Assembly (NCBI RefSeq): GCF_021495345.1
Contig: NZ_CP099397.1
Location: 3,596,001-3,660,000, forward strand
Length of the DNA: 64,000 nucleotides
From: Pseudomonas hydrolytica
GTDB taxonomy: Bacteria > Pseudomonadota > Gammaproteobacteria > Pseudomonadales > Pseudomonadaceae
Direction of reading: 5' to 3'
A model generated the notes under the pieces. It did no database searches. It had not been told where the DNA came from and was given only the letters and a program-made list of their open reading frames with translations. Both the position numbers and the translations under genes were made by a program. Shown here piece after piece: positions 8,848-17,600 of the stretch (within the stretch, counting starts at the first letter, position 1; each line of letters begins with the position of its first letter).

Positions 8848-10047
8848 ATGCCACAGACCGCTCCAATGCCTTCGGTCAGCCGCTTTCGCCTGGTCGGCGC
8901 CATGGGGATTGGCCAGATACTGGCCTGGAGTTCGACCTATTACCTGCCTGCCGTGCTGGCCAGCCCCATTACGCAGGCAACGGGCTGGTCGATCACCCGA
9001 GTGGTGATGGGGCTTTCCCTCGGCCTGCTGGTTGCCGGAGCCTGTTCGCCCCGGGTCGGCCGCATGATCGACCGTCACGGCGGCCGCTCGACGCTGGCGG
9101 CAAGCTCGATTCTCATGGCTCTGGGTCTCGCCCTCATGGGCGCGGCCCAGCATCTGCCGGTGTACTACCTGGCCTGGACCATCATCGGTCTGGCCATGGC
9201 GGCGGGCCTGTACGACGCCGCCTTCGCCACGCTGGGCAGCCTGCTGGGCAGCGCGGCACGCTCCTCCATCAGTGGCCTGACGCTGCTGGGCGGGTTCGCC
9301 AGCACCCTGGGGTGGCCCTTGCTCGCCTATCTGGAACATCAACTGGGCTGGCGAGACGCATGCTTCGTGCTGGCCGGTGCCCATTTGGCAGTGGGCCTGC
9401 CGATTTACCTGCTTTTCGTGCCGAAGGCTCCAACCGCCCCTGCCCCAGCCAGCAGCCGCACGCAGGCGAACGCAGAAGCCGGCCAACCGCTCGCCTACCG
9501 CCAGCTATTCCTCCTGCTCGCGCTGCTGCTGACCCTGCAATCATTGGTGGCGTCGACCGTGTCGGTGCATCTGCTGGATATGCTCAAGTTGCTCGGCATG
9601 GCCACTGCTTCAGCCCTGGCCATCGGAATGATCATGGGGCCGGCGCAGGTTGCCGGGCGCATCGCGGAATTCACCTGGGGTCAGGGCCTTCACCCAACCT
9701 GGGCCACGCGCCTGGGTGTTCTGCTCTGCCTGGTTGGCATCCTGCTGCTGGTACCGGCTCAGGCCTGGCTGGCGTTCGTCGCCATCGCCCTGTATGGCGC
9801 AGGCAACGGCATCCTGACCATCACGCGCGGGACCTTGCCGCTGGTGCTGTTCGGCCCCACCGGTTATGGCGCGCGCATGGGCCTGCTCGCCAGGCCCATG
9901 CTCGTTGCGCAGGCAGCGGGACCGATAGGCGCAGCGATGATCCTGGATGCCTTCAGCGCCGAGGCCTTGCTGATGGTACTGGCCAGCCTTGCCCTGGCAG
10001 GGCTGCTGGCCAGCAGTCGGCTGCCTACGCGCGAAGCAGGCCCCTGA
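8848..10047 (+). CDS. MFS transporter next to the ars cluster
   Basis: The 399-residue protein has twelve predicted membrane segments. The MFS loop between TM2 and TM3 reads 'RVGRMIDRHGGR', and a central hydrophilic linker 'PKAPTAPAPASSRTQANAEAG' precedes TM7. It follows acr3 at a short distance on the same strand and may share its ArsR-controlled promoter. Its position suggests an arsenic-related efflux role; ArsK, a described arsenical MFS exporter, is one family to compare. The sequence itself shows no metal-specific motif, so the substrate is unknown. Confidence 0.8.
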   Translation: MPQTAPMPSVSRFRLVGAMGIGQILAWSSTYYLPAVLASPITQATGWSITRVVMGLSLGLLVAGACSPRVGRMIDRHGGRSTLAASSILMALGLALMGAAQHLPVYYLAWTIIGLAMAAGLYDAAFATLGSLLGSAARSSISGLTLLGGFASTLGWPLLAYLEHQLGWRDACFVLAGAHLAVGLPIYLLFVPKAPTAPAPASSRTQANAEAGQPLAYRQLFLLLALLLTLQSLVASTVSVHLLDMLKLLGMATASALAIGMIMGPAQVAGRIAEFTWGQGLHPTWATRLGVLLCLVGILLLVPAQAWLAFVAIALYGAGNGILTITRGTLPLVLFGPTGYGARMGLLARPMLVAQAAGPIGAAMILDAFSAEALLMVLASLALAGLLASSRLPTREAGP

Positions 10048-10065
10048 GCGGCCCGATCAGTTGCA

Positions 10066-10096
10066 GGGCGGGCTGATCAGACCACAGCGCCCGCCC
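10066..10096. terminator. Bidirectional terminator-like hairpin
   Basis: A perfect 8-bp stem (GGGCGGGC/GCCCGCCC) with a 15-base loop fills the gap between the convergent MFS and DUF3087 genes. There is no T-run, so the activity is uncertain. Confidence 0.5.
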
Positions 10097-10101
10097 ACGG
10101 C

Positions 10102-10629
10102 TTATGCCTTGAACGCCTTGACCCGCTCCAGCCACTGCAGATCGAGACGCGTCTGCTCCAGCTCCAGCCCCTGCTGCTGCATGACATCGCGGTGCGCGTC
10201 GATCTCGCGCACCATCTGGCTCAGCTCGCTGGAGTTGCCGTCGAGCTGATGCATCTGGGTCACCCCCAGGTGGTAGAAGCGCAGCAGCTTCATCGCCGTT
10301 TCATCGCCCTGAGCCACGCCCGCCTTGACGTGATGCATCACGTTGGTCACGCGCATCAGGCTGCGCTTGAGGCGCCAGCCGTAGACGGCCGGCGCCATGA
10401 ACGGCCGCGGCCATAGCTGCAGGCGCACCAGGGCGATGGTCAACGCCAGGCCGGCCAGCACACCCAGCAGATTCCACTTGAAGTTGTCGCCACCCGGCGT
10501 GCCGAACACCTGCGTGCTCGCCGTGGCGCAGAGCATGGCCAGCGCCACGAAGATGGCGGCAATCACCGCCGTGCTGCGGCGCGTCTGCTGGCGATAGAAA
10601 GCGGGGTCGATGGGCTGGATTTCGAACAT
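10102..10629 (-). CDS. DUF3087 family membrane protein
   Basis: The 175-residue protein begins 'MFEIQPIDPAFYRQQTRRST'. Two close hydrophobic segments at about residues 20-40 and 52-70 follow, then a long helical cytoplasmic region with 'MHHVKAGVAQGDETAMKLLRFYHLG'. This layout matches the DUF3087 family of gammaproteobacteria, for which no function is established. It stands alone, convergent with the MFS gene and 65 bases downstream of the DJ-1-type gene on the same strand. I see no regulatory clue. Confidence 0.75.
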   Translation of the reverse strand: MFEIQPIDPAFYRQQTRRSTAVIAAIFVALAMLCATASTQVFGTPGGDNFKWNLLGVLAGLALTIALVRLQLWPRPFMAPAVYGWRLKRSLMRVTNVMHHVKAGVAQGDETAMKLLRFYHLGVTQMHQLDGNSSELSQMVREIDAHRDVMQQQGLELEQTRLDLQWLERVKAFKA

Positions 10630-10694
10630 GCGCGAAGGCTCGTGGCGGAGTCAGTCGGCGATGGTACGACAGCTTGCCGCGATGCACGAACCCG

Positions 10695-11309
10695 TCACGC
10701 CTCTGTACGGCCCTGAAGATAAGGACCGATCGCCGCCATCGCCGCCGCCAGGTACTGCGCCTTCTCACCCACTGGCGCCACGTAGTGCAGCGCCTGGCGC
10801 GCCTCGTCGAGGCCGACCAGACGGGCAATGACCCAGGCGGCGAGATAGATCGACGCCAGGCAGCCGCCTGCCGTGGCGACATTGCCACGGGCGAACAGTG
10901 GCTGATCGAGCACTGCCACGCCCGCTGCCTCCACCCAGGGTTTGCTGGTCAGATCGGTGCAGGCGGCGACGCCGTCGAGCAGGCCGAGCCGGGCCAGCAC
11001 CAGCGTGCCGGAACACTGCGCCGCCAGCAGTTGCCGCGCCGGGTCGAGGCGCAGCTGCGCCATCAGCGCTGCATCCGCCACCACCTCACGGGTGCGCATG
11101 CCACTGCCGACGATCACCGCATCGGCCGCGCAGGCCTGCTGCAGGTCGATCTGGCTATCGATCACCAACCCGTTCATGGATGTCACGCGCGCAGCTGGGC
11201 TGGCGATGCTGACGCGCCAGTCGGGCCGGCGAATGCGGCTGAGAATGGCGAAGGCGATCAGCGAGTCGAGCTCGTTGAACCCCTCGAAGGTCAGAATGGC
11301 GATGTGCAT
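10695..11309 (-). CDS. DJ-1/PfpI family protein
   Basis: The 204-residue protein has the class I glutamine amidotransferase-like fold of the DJ-1/PfpI group. 'MHIAILTFEGFNELDSL' carries the conserved acidic residue of the nucleophile elbow partner, and 'LLAAQCSGTLVLA' holds the nucleophile Cys. 'GGCLASIYLAAWVI' follows near the C-terminus. Members include chaperones/deglycases and isonitrile hydratases; the exact reaction cannot be read here. The start is the ATG of MHIAIL. It is divergent from a MocR-type regulator, with a palindrome in the shared promoter, so it is the likely target of that regulator. Confidence 0.85.
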   Translation of the reverse strand: MHIAILTFEGFNELDSLIAFAILSRIRRPDWRVSIASPAARVTSMNGLVIDSQIDLQQACAADAVIVGSGMRTREVVADAALMAQLRLDPARQLLAAQCSGTLVLARLGLLDGVAACTDLTSKPWVEAAGVAVLDQPLFARGNVATAGGCLASIYLAAWVIARLVGLDEARQALHYVAPVGEKAQYLAAAMAAIGPYLQGRTEA

Positions 11310-11358
11310 GGCAGCTCCTGTGATGAAACGGGTTGCCACGCAGCTTCGGGGCAATGAT

Positions 11359-11382
11359 CATGACAATCAAATAATTGTCATG
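11359..11382. promoter_or_regulatory. Palindromic operator for the MocR/DJ-1 divergent pair
   Basis: A perfect 9-bp inverted repeat, CATGACAAT-N6-ATTGTCATG, sits 50 bases above the DJ-1 gene and ends 10 bases before the ATG of the MocR-type regulator. Its symmetry and position fit autoregulation plus control of the divergent gene. Confidence 0.7.
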
Positions 11383-11392
11383 GATACAACCC

Positions 11393-12727
11393 ATGCCCCG
11401 TGCGCGCTACAAGCAACTGGTCGATCAGTTGGCCGCCGACATCCGCTGCGGCGCGCTCGCGCCCGGCACACGCCTGCCCACGCACCGCGAACTGGCCGCG
11501 CAGCGCGGCATCGCCCTGGTCACCGCATCACGGGTCTACGCCGAGCTGCACGCCATGGGCCTGGTCAGTGGCGAAACCGGGCGCGGCACCTTCGTGCGCG
11601 AGACCAGCCTGGCGCCTGGCCACGGTATCGACCAGCCGGCGACAGAGGGCGGCATGCTCGACCTCAACTTCAACTACCCCACGTTGCCGGGCCAGGCCGA
11701 CCTGCTGCGCCAGGCCCTGCGCCAGCTGGCATTGTCCGGTGATCTGGAGGCGCTGCTGCGCTACCAGCCCCATGCCGGGCGCCCCCATGAGCGGGCATTG
11801 CTGGCCAGGCACCTGACGGATCAGGGACTCCCGGTCACGGCGCAACAGGTGCTGATCGTCAATGGCGCCCAGCACGGCCTGGCGCTGACCCTGCAGACCC
11901 TGCTCAAGCCCGGTGACGTGGTCGCGGTCGACACCCTCACCTACCCCGGCTTCAAGGCGGCCGCCGCCGCGCGCGGCGTGGAATTGCTGGCAATACCTTG
12001 CGATGCCAGCGGTCCCGATTTCGCTGCCCTGGCAGCACTGTGCAGAACGCGCCGGGTACGGGCGATCTACAGCATGCCGACCCTGCACAACCCGCTGGGC
12101 TGGGTACTCGATCAGCGACAGCGCGAGCGCCTGGTCGACATCGCCCGCGAGCACGACCTGCTGATCATCGAGGATGCCGCCTACGCCTTCCTGGCCAGCT
12201 CGGCACCAGCGCCACTGGCCGCCCTGGCGCCCGAACGCACGGTGCATGTGTCGGGCTTCTCGAAGAACATCGCCACCGGCTTGCGGGTTGGCTACCTGAC
12301 TGCGCCTGCCGTCTGGGTCGCCGCACTGGAGCGCAGCATCCGCGCCAGCACCTGGAACACCCCGGGCATCATGACGGCGCTGGTCTGCGCCTGGATCGAA
12401 GACGGCACACTGGCACGCCTGCAAGCGCAGAAGCGCGAGGACGCCCGCTGTCGGCAAGCGCTGGCTCGGCGCGTGCTGGCCGGCCTGCAACCGATCGGCC
12501 ATGAGGCCGGCTACTTCCTCTGGCTGCCATTACCGGCCGAGGTGCGCGCCGATCAGGTCGTGGCGCGCCTGCTGCGCGAGCAGGTGGCGGTCTCCACCGC
12601 TGAGCCGTTCAGCACTTCGGAGCAGGTGCCCCATGCGCTGCGCCTGGCCCTTGGCTCGGTCACCCTGGCGCAACTGGAAGATGGGCTGGACAAGGTCAGG
12701 CAAGCCATCGCCCATTTCGCCTATTGA
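11393..12727 (+). CDS. MocR-type regulator (GntR HTH fused to aminotransferase-like domain)
   Basis: The 444-residue protein has an N-terminal GntR winged helix ('YKQLVDQLAADIRCGALAPG', then 'LPTHRELAAQRGIALVTASR'). A fold-type I PLP domain follows with 'YSMPTLHNPLGWVLD' and the Schiff-base region 'HVSGFSKNIATGLRVGYL', where the Lys binds PLP. MocR regulators use PLP or an amino-acid aldimine as ligand; PdxR and GabR are examples. The ATG of MPRARYKQL is chosen over a TTG 18 bases upstream because that TTG lies inside the operator. No pdx or gab gene is adjacent, so the ligand is unknown. Confidence 0.88.
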   Translation: MPRARYKQLVDQLAADIRCGALAPGTRLPTHRELAAQRGIALVTASRVYAELHAMGLVSGETGRGTFVRETSLAPGHGIDQPATEGGMLDLNFNYPTLPGQADLLRQALRQLALSGDLEALLRYQPHAGRPHERALLARHLTDQGLPVTAQQVLIVNGAQHGLALTLQTLLKPGDVVAVDTLTYPGFKAAAAARGVELLAIPCDASGPDFAALAALCRTRRVRAIYSMPTLHNPLGWVLDQRQRERLVDIAREHDLLIIEDAAYAFLASSAPAPLAALAPERTVHVSGFSKNIATGLRVGYLTAPAVWVAALERSIRASTWNTPGIMTALVCAWIEDGTLARLQAQKREDARCRQALARRVLAGLQPIGHEAGYFLWLPLPAEVRADQVVARLLREQVAVSTAEPFSTSEQVPHALRLALGSVTLAQLEDGLDKVRQAIAHFAY

Positions 12728-12777
12728 GCGATCTGACGCAGCCATTCGCTGGGGCTAGCTCCACCTTGCGGCGAAAT

Positions 12778-13080
12778 GCGCGGGCCATGGCCAAGGAGCA
12801 ACGGCAAAGCGCGCTGGTGGTGGAGTACGTCGGCAAGGCCTCAGCCGCGCTGGAGCAGATCAACGGCCATATCGGCCAGATCAGCGATCAGAACATTCAG
12901 ATCGCCACCGCCACCGAGGAGCAGTCCAGCGTGGTCGAGGACATCAACCGCAATATCGTCGACATCAACGAACTGACCGTCGGTACCACCCATATCGCCG
13001 ATCAGCTGAACCAGGCCAGCAGCGACCTGCAGGCGCTCTCGACGCAGCTCGATGGACTGGTGGGGCGTTTCCGGTTGTAA
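12778..13080 (+). pseudogene. Remnant of a methyl-accepting chemotaxis protein (C-terminus only)
   Basis: About 100 residues match the distal helix of a chemoreceptor signalling domain, with 'ATATEEQSSVVEDINRN' and the terminal 'LQALSTQLDGLVGRFRL' typical of Pseudomonas MCPs. No ligand-binding domain, membrane segment, HAMP or hairpin tip precedes it. The frame runs back into the end of the MocR gene, with only a TTG as possible start. I read it as the surviving tail of a deleted receptor gene. It could still be translated as a fragment, but signalling is not expected. Confidence 0.8.
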
Positions 13081-13100
13081 CCTGAAATTCCCACCAGGCT

Positions 13101-13153
13101 GGTGCGCACGGCGCACCCTACACAAGGCAACCGTGGGGTGCGCCGTGCGCACC
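13101..13153. repeat. Dispersed palindromic repeat pair (locus C)
   Basis: Two inverted copies (13101-13121 and 13133-13153) of the 21-bp repeat lie 11 bases apart between the chemoreceptor remnant and the convergent hydrolase gene. The order of the arms is the reverse of that at 4333. The pair can fold into one long hairpin and may end transcription from both sides. Confidence 0.8.
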
Positions 13154-13160
13154 GAGCCAC

Positions 13161-14606
13161 CTACAGGTCTTCGTCGATGCGCTCACGCAGGTAGTCGTAG
13201 AAGGGATTGGACGTCACCCGCTGCAGGCTGCCCAGCCCCACCACCAGCACGCCGTGCTCACCGCGCGGCGCCAGGGTGCCCAGCGCCACGCCGTAGTCTT
13301 CGCCAGGCGCCGGATCGCTGCCGTACAAGGGATCGCTGGGCGGAAACGGCAGTGCTACGTGCGACAGCGAGAACAGCTGGCTCGGGTAGTCCACGCCCAG
13401 AGGCTGGCTGATCGCCTGCAAGCTGCCCGCCGCGGTACGCCGGGCCTCGACCGCACGCCCCCGTTCGGGTGCCACGCCCACCACGGTCAGGTCGTAGTCG
13501 CGCTCGGCCGGCGGCAGCAACTGTTCCAGCAAGCTGCTCATGTCGGCCCGCAGCAGCGAGCTGACCGCCTGCGAACGATTGATGTCGAAGACCACCAGTT
13601 CGCTGCCGTTGGCCGGCAGGCGTTCGAACAGGTCGCGCACCACTGCCGGCGTGCTTACCGTGCTGTCGGCCAGCGACTGGAAGGCCAGCACCGGCGGCAG
13701 CCGCTGCAAACGTCCATCGGCCTCGGCGGCATCGAAGGCGCGCTGCACCTCATGCGTCAGCTCGTAGGTCTGCCGCGCGGCATGCACCGGAAAGGAGTTG
13801 TACTTGAACGGATTGAATTCCGGCAGCACGTTCATCCAGGCCGATTTGGCGAACGCCGGCAACACTGCCGGCAAGGCTGCCAAGCCGGCATAACGGGCAT
13901 AGCGGGTGACCCCGACCATCGGCGAAATCAGCACCAGACGCTGCGGCATGGCCAGGCGCTCGTCCTCCAGCGCGGCCAGGCTGTAGCGCAGCGCCAGGGC
14001 GCCGCCGTTGGAATAGCCGATCAGGTACAGCGGCCCGTCCGGCACCTGGCGCCGGGCTTCGCGCACCGCCAGGCGGGTGGCGGCCAGCCACTGCTCCCAG
14101 CGTGCCGCGGTCAGCGCACCCGGCACGGTGCCGTGGCCGGGCATGCGCGGTACCACGGCGAGCAGGCCCTGCTCGCTCAGGTGGCTGGCGATATGGCGCA
14201 GGCTATAGGGCGAATCGGTCAGGCCGTGCAGCAACACCACCACGCCGCGTGGCGCACCGACTGGCGGTAGGATGAAGGAGCGATTCCAGTCCCGCGGCAG
14301 CTTGCCGGGGTAGACGGGGCTGTCACTGGAATAGCGGCTGAATGGTGCCACGCCGGCCGCCGTCACCGGCTCGATCAGCTCGCGTTGCAGGCGCTGGTGT
14401 ATCGCGGCCTCGGCTGCCAGATAGGCCTGCCAGTCAGCCTGGTCCAGTTCATCCGCCTCCAGTTCCTGCGGCACCAGGCGGTGCCAGGGCTGCAAATCGG
14501 GCAATGAAGACAGCCCGGCAATGCGAACGCCCAGCAGGGCCACCGCGATCAGCAACAGCAGTACAAGCGTCCAGGCCATCACGTTGCGCATGCGCGGTAA
14601 ACGCAT
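13161..14606 (-). CDS. Membrane-anchored alpha/beta hydrolase (serine aminopeptidase S33-like)
   Basis: The 481-residue protein has a single N-terminal hydrophobic anchor at about residues 8-30. The hydrolase fold follows, with 'GVVVLLHGLTDSPYSLRHIA' (oxyanion region), 'VVPRMPGHGTVPGAL' and the nucleophile elbow GYSNGG. 'LAFQSLADSTVSTPAVV' probably holds the catalytic Asp and 'LSHVALPFP' the His. The fold suggests a lipase, esterase or lysophospholipase facing the periplasm. Its start has a strong AAGGAGG site 6 bases away. It lies about 50 bases downstream of hrpA on the same strand; any functional link to hrpA is not evident. Confidence 0.82.
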   Translation of the reverse strand: MRLPRMRNVMAWTLVLLLLIAVALLGVRIAGLSSLPDLQPWHRLVPQELEADELDQADWQAYLAAEAAIHQRLQRELIEPVTAAGVAPFSRYSSDSPVYPGKLPRDWNRSFILPPVGAPRGVVVLLHGLTDSPYSLRHIASHLSEQGLLAVVPRMPGHGTVPGALTAARWEQWLAATRLAVREARRQVPDGPLYLIGYSNGGALALRYSLAALEDERLAMPQRLVLISPMVGVTRYARYAGLAALPAVLPAFAKSAWMNVLPEFNPFKYNSFPVHAARQTYELTHEVQRAFDAAEADGRLQRLPPVLAFQSLADSTVSTPAVVRDLFERLPANGSELVVFDINRSQAVSSLLRADMSSLLEQLLPPAERDYDLTVVGVAPERGRAVEARRTAAGSLQAISQPLGVDYPSQLFSLSHVALPFPPSDPLYGSDPAPGEDYGVALGTLAPRGEHGVLVVGLGSLQRVTSNPFYDYLRERIDEDL

Positions 14607-14654
14607 GAGGCGCCTCCTTGGTTGCGGTTGTTTCTGACCCTAGCGCAAAGCGGC

Positions 14655-17600
14655 TCAGGCCTCCACCAGGCTCCACTGCTTGGCGAGGCGCTTGTCCGAT
14701 ACCGCCATCTTCGTCCCCAGTTGCTGGGCGAACAGTGACACGCGGTATTCCTCCAGCATCCAGCGGTACAGAGTCAGCTGCGGGTCGCGTTTGCCTTCCT
14801 GGGCATGCTTGGCCGTGCGCGCCTGGTACTGCTCCCAATAGCCGGTCAGCTCGCCGGCCCAGACGCGGTCGCGCTGCACCTGCGCGCCGACCTTGTCCAG
14901 GCGCTGCTCGATGGCCTTGAGGTAACGCGGGATTTCCTTGAGCCACTCGCCCGGCGTCTCGCGCACGAAGCCGGCATACACCAGATTGGCCAGTTGCTGC
15001 TTGATGTCGTTAAGCGCCATGGCCTGGGCCAGATCGATCTTGCCCTTGAAGCGCTTCTGCAGGCCATGGTTGAGCTTGAGGATTTCCAGCACCTGGCGGG
15101 CGACGCGCTCGGCATGCGCCGTCCAGTCACCGCGCTTGCGCTCGGCCAGTTGCGCCAGGGCCGCGCCATCACGCGGCAGCGTCGCTTCGCCTTCGAGGAT
15201 GCAGGCATCCAGGCTGGCCAGCAGAATGTCCTCGACCAGCGCCTCGATGCGGCCGATATCGCGATAGAGCAGGCCCAGCTCGGTCAGCCCCGGCAGCTTG
15301 CCGCGCAGGAACTTCGCTTGATCAGCCAGTTGCTGCAGCAGCAGGCGTTGCAGGGCGCGACGGTGCTGGAAGTCGGCCTCGGCCTGGGTCGGGAAGCGCC
15401 CTTCCTTGACCACGCCCGCTTCTTCCACCAGCGCCGGGTAGACGGTCATGGAAAGCCCGGCAATCTTCTGCTGCGCCTTCTCGGCCACTTCGGCAAAGGC
15501 CTTGGCCTCCACCGCTTTCGGCTTGTCACTCTGCTGCGGGATGGCCAAGGCAGCCTGGCTGGCCTCGGCGAAACGCGCGGTCAGCTCGGCCAGGTCGCGA
15601 CCTTCGCCGAGGAACTTGCCACGCGCGTCCACCACCTCGATATTCATCTTCAGGTGGTTTTCGATGCTTTCAGCCGCTTCCGCCCAGGCCTCGTCGGACA
15701 CCCGCGCGCCGGTCATGCGCAGCAGCTCGGCACCAAGGGCCTGCGGCAGCGAGCCCTGGCCGAACACCAGCTTGTCCAGCGCGGCGCCAACGAAGTCCGG
15801 CACCGGCACGAAGTTCTTGCGCAGCGCCTTGGGCAGGCCGCGCACCAGCGCCACGCACTTGGCCTCCAGCAGACCCGGCACCAACCACTCCAGGCGCTCG
15901 GGCTGCAGTTGCGGCAACAGCGGCGCCGGCACACGCAGGGTCACGCCGTCACGCGGGTGGTTGGGCTCGAAGTGATAGGACAGCGGCAGTTGCAGCTCGC
16001 CGATGCGCAAGGTGTCCGGGTACTGCGCGGCGGTGACCTCCTTGGCATCGCGGGCCAGGGCATCCTCCTCGCGCATGATCAACAGCTGCGGATCGGCCGC
16101 GCTGCCCTTCTTGTACCAGCTCTCGAAACTCGCGGCCTGGTAGATATCCTGCGGGATGCGCGCCTCGTAGTAGCCGAACAGGGTTTCCTCGTCGGCGAGA
16201 ATATCGCGGCGGCGCGACTTGGCCTCCAGCTCGTCGAGGCGTTCGAGCAACTGGCGGTTGGCGGTCAGGCAGCGCACGCGGCTGTTGATCTCGCCTCGCA
16301 CCAGCCCCTCGCGAATGAACATCTCGCGCGCCACCGGCGGGTCGATGGGGCCGTAATGCACCGGGCGGCGGCCGACGATGATCATGCCGTACAGGGTGAC
16401 CTGCTCGTACGCCACCACCTGGCCGCGCTTCTTCTCCCAATGCGGTTCCAGATGGTTCTTCTTCACCAGATGCGCCGCCAGCGGCTCGATCCAGTCCGGC
16501 TCGATCTTGGCCACCATACGGGCGAACAGCTTGGTGGTTTCCACCAGCTCGGCGGCCATCACCCAGTTGGGCTTCTTGCGCCCGATCACGCTCGATGGAT
16601 GAATCCAGAAACGCCGCTGGCGCGCGCCGAGGTAGTCGCCCTCCTCGGTCTTCTGGCCGATCTGGCTGAGCAGGCCGGCAAGAATCGCCTTGTGCACGGC
16701 GGCATAGTTCTTCGCCCGCACCGCCGCCTCGCTGGCCTCGGCCTGCTGGCGGGCGATGGCGTTGACGCGGGTGTCCTTGGTCGGAGCAACCGCCGCCTCG
16801 TAGGAGCCGGCTTGCCGGCGATCCTTCTGCGCACCTTGATCGCCCCCACCCGAGCCGCGCCCGCCCTGCAATTGCAGCTCACGGGCGATCAGCACCAGTT
16901 GCCGGTGCGCGTCGCGCCATTCGCGCAGGCGCATGTAGTTGAGGAAGTTCTTCTTGCACCAGGTACGCAGCGGGTTGCTGCCCAGCTCCTGGCGTTTCTC
17001 CTCGAAGCCGCGCCACAGGTTGATCAGCGCGGCGAAGTCCGAGTCCACATCCTTCCACTGCGCATGCGCCTGGTCGGCGGCCTGCTGGCGATCCATCGGT
17101 CGCTCGCGCGGGTCCTGCACCGACAGCGCGGCAGCGACGATCAGGATCTCCTCCAGGCTGCCCTGCTTGGCGCCTTCCAGCACCATGCGCCCCAGGCGTG
17201 GGTCGATAGGCAGGCGCGCCAGTTGCCGGCCGATGGGCGTAAGCTGGCTTTCGCGGTTGACCGCCGACAGCTCCTGCAACAGGTTGAAGCCGTCGCTGAT
17301 GGCCTTGCCGTCTGGCGGCTCGATAAAGGGGAAGTCCTCGATGCTGCCCAGGCGCAGGTGCAGCATCTGCAGGATCACCGCCGCGAGATTGGTACGCAGA
17401 ATCTCCGGGTCGGTGAACTCAGGGCGACCGAGAAAATCCTCCTCGCTGTACAAACGAATGCAGATGCCCGGCTCGACCCGCCCGCATCGGCCCTTGCGCT
17501 GGTTGGCGCTGGCCTGCGACACCGGCTCGATGGGCAGCCGCTGCACCTTGGCGCGGTAGCTGTAGCGGCTGATGCGCGCGGTGCCGCTGTCGATCACGTA

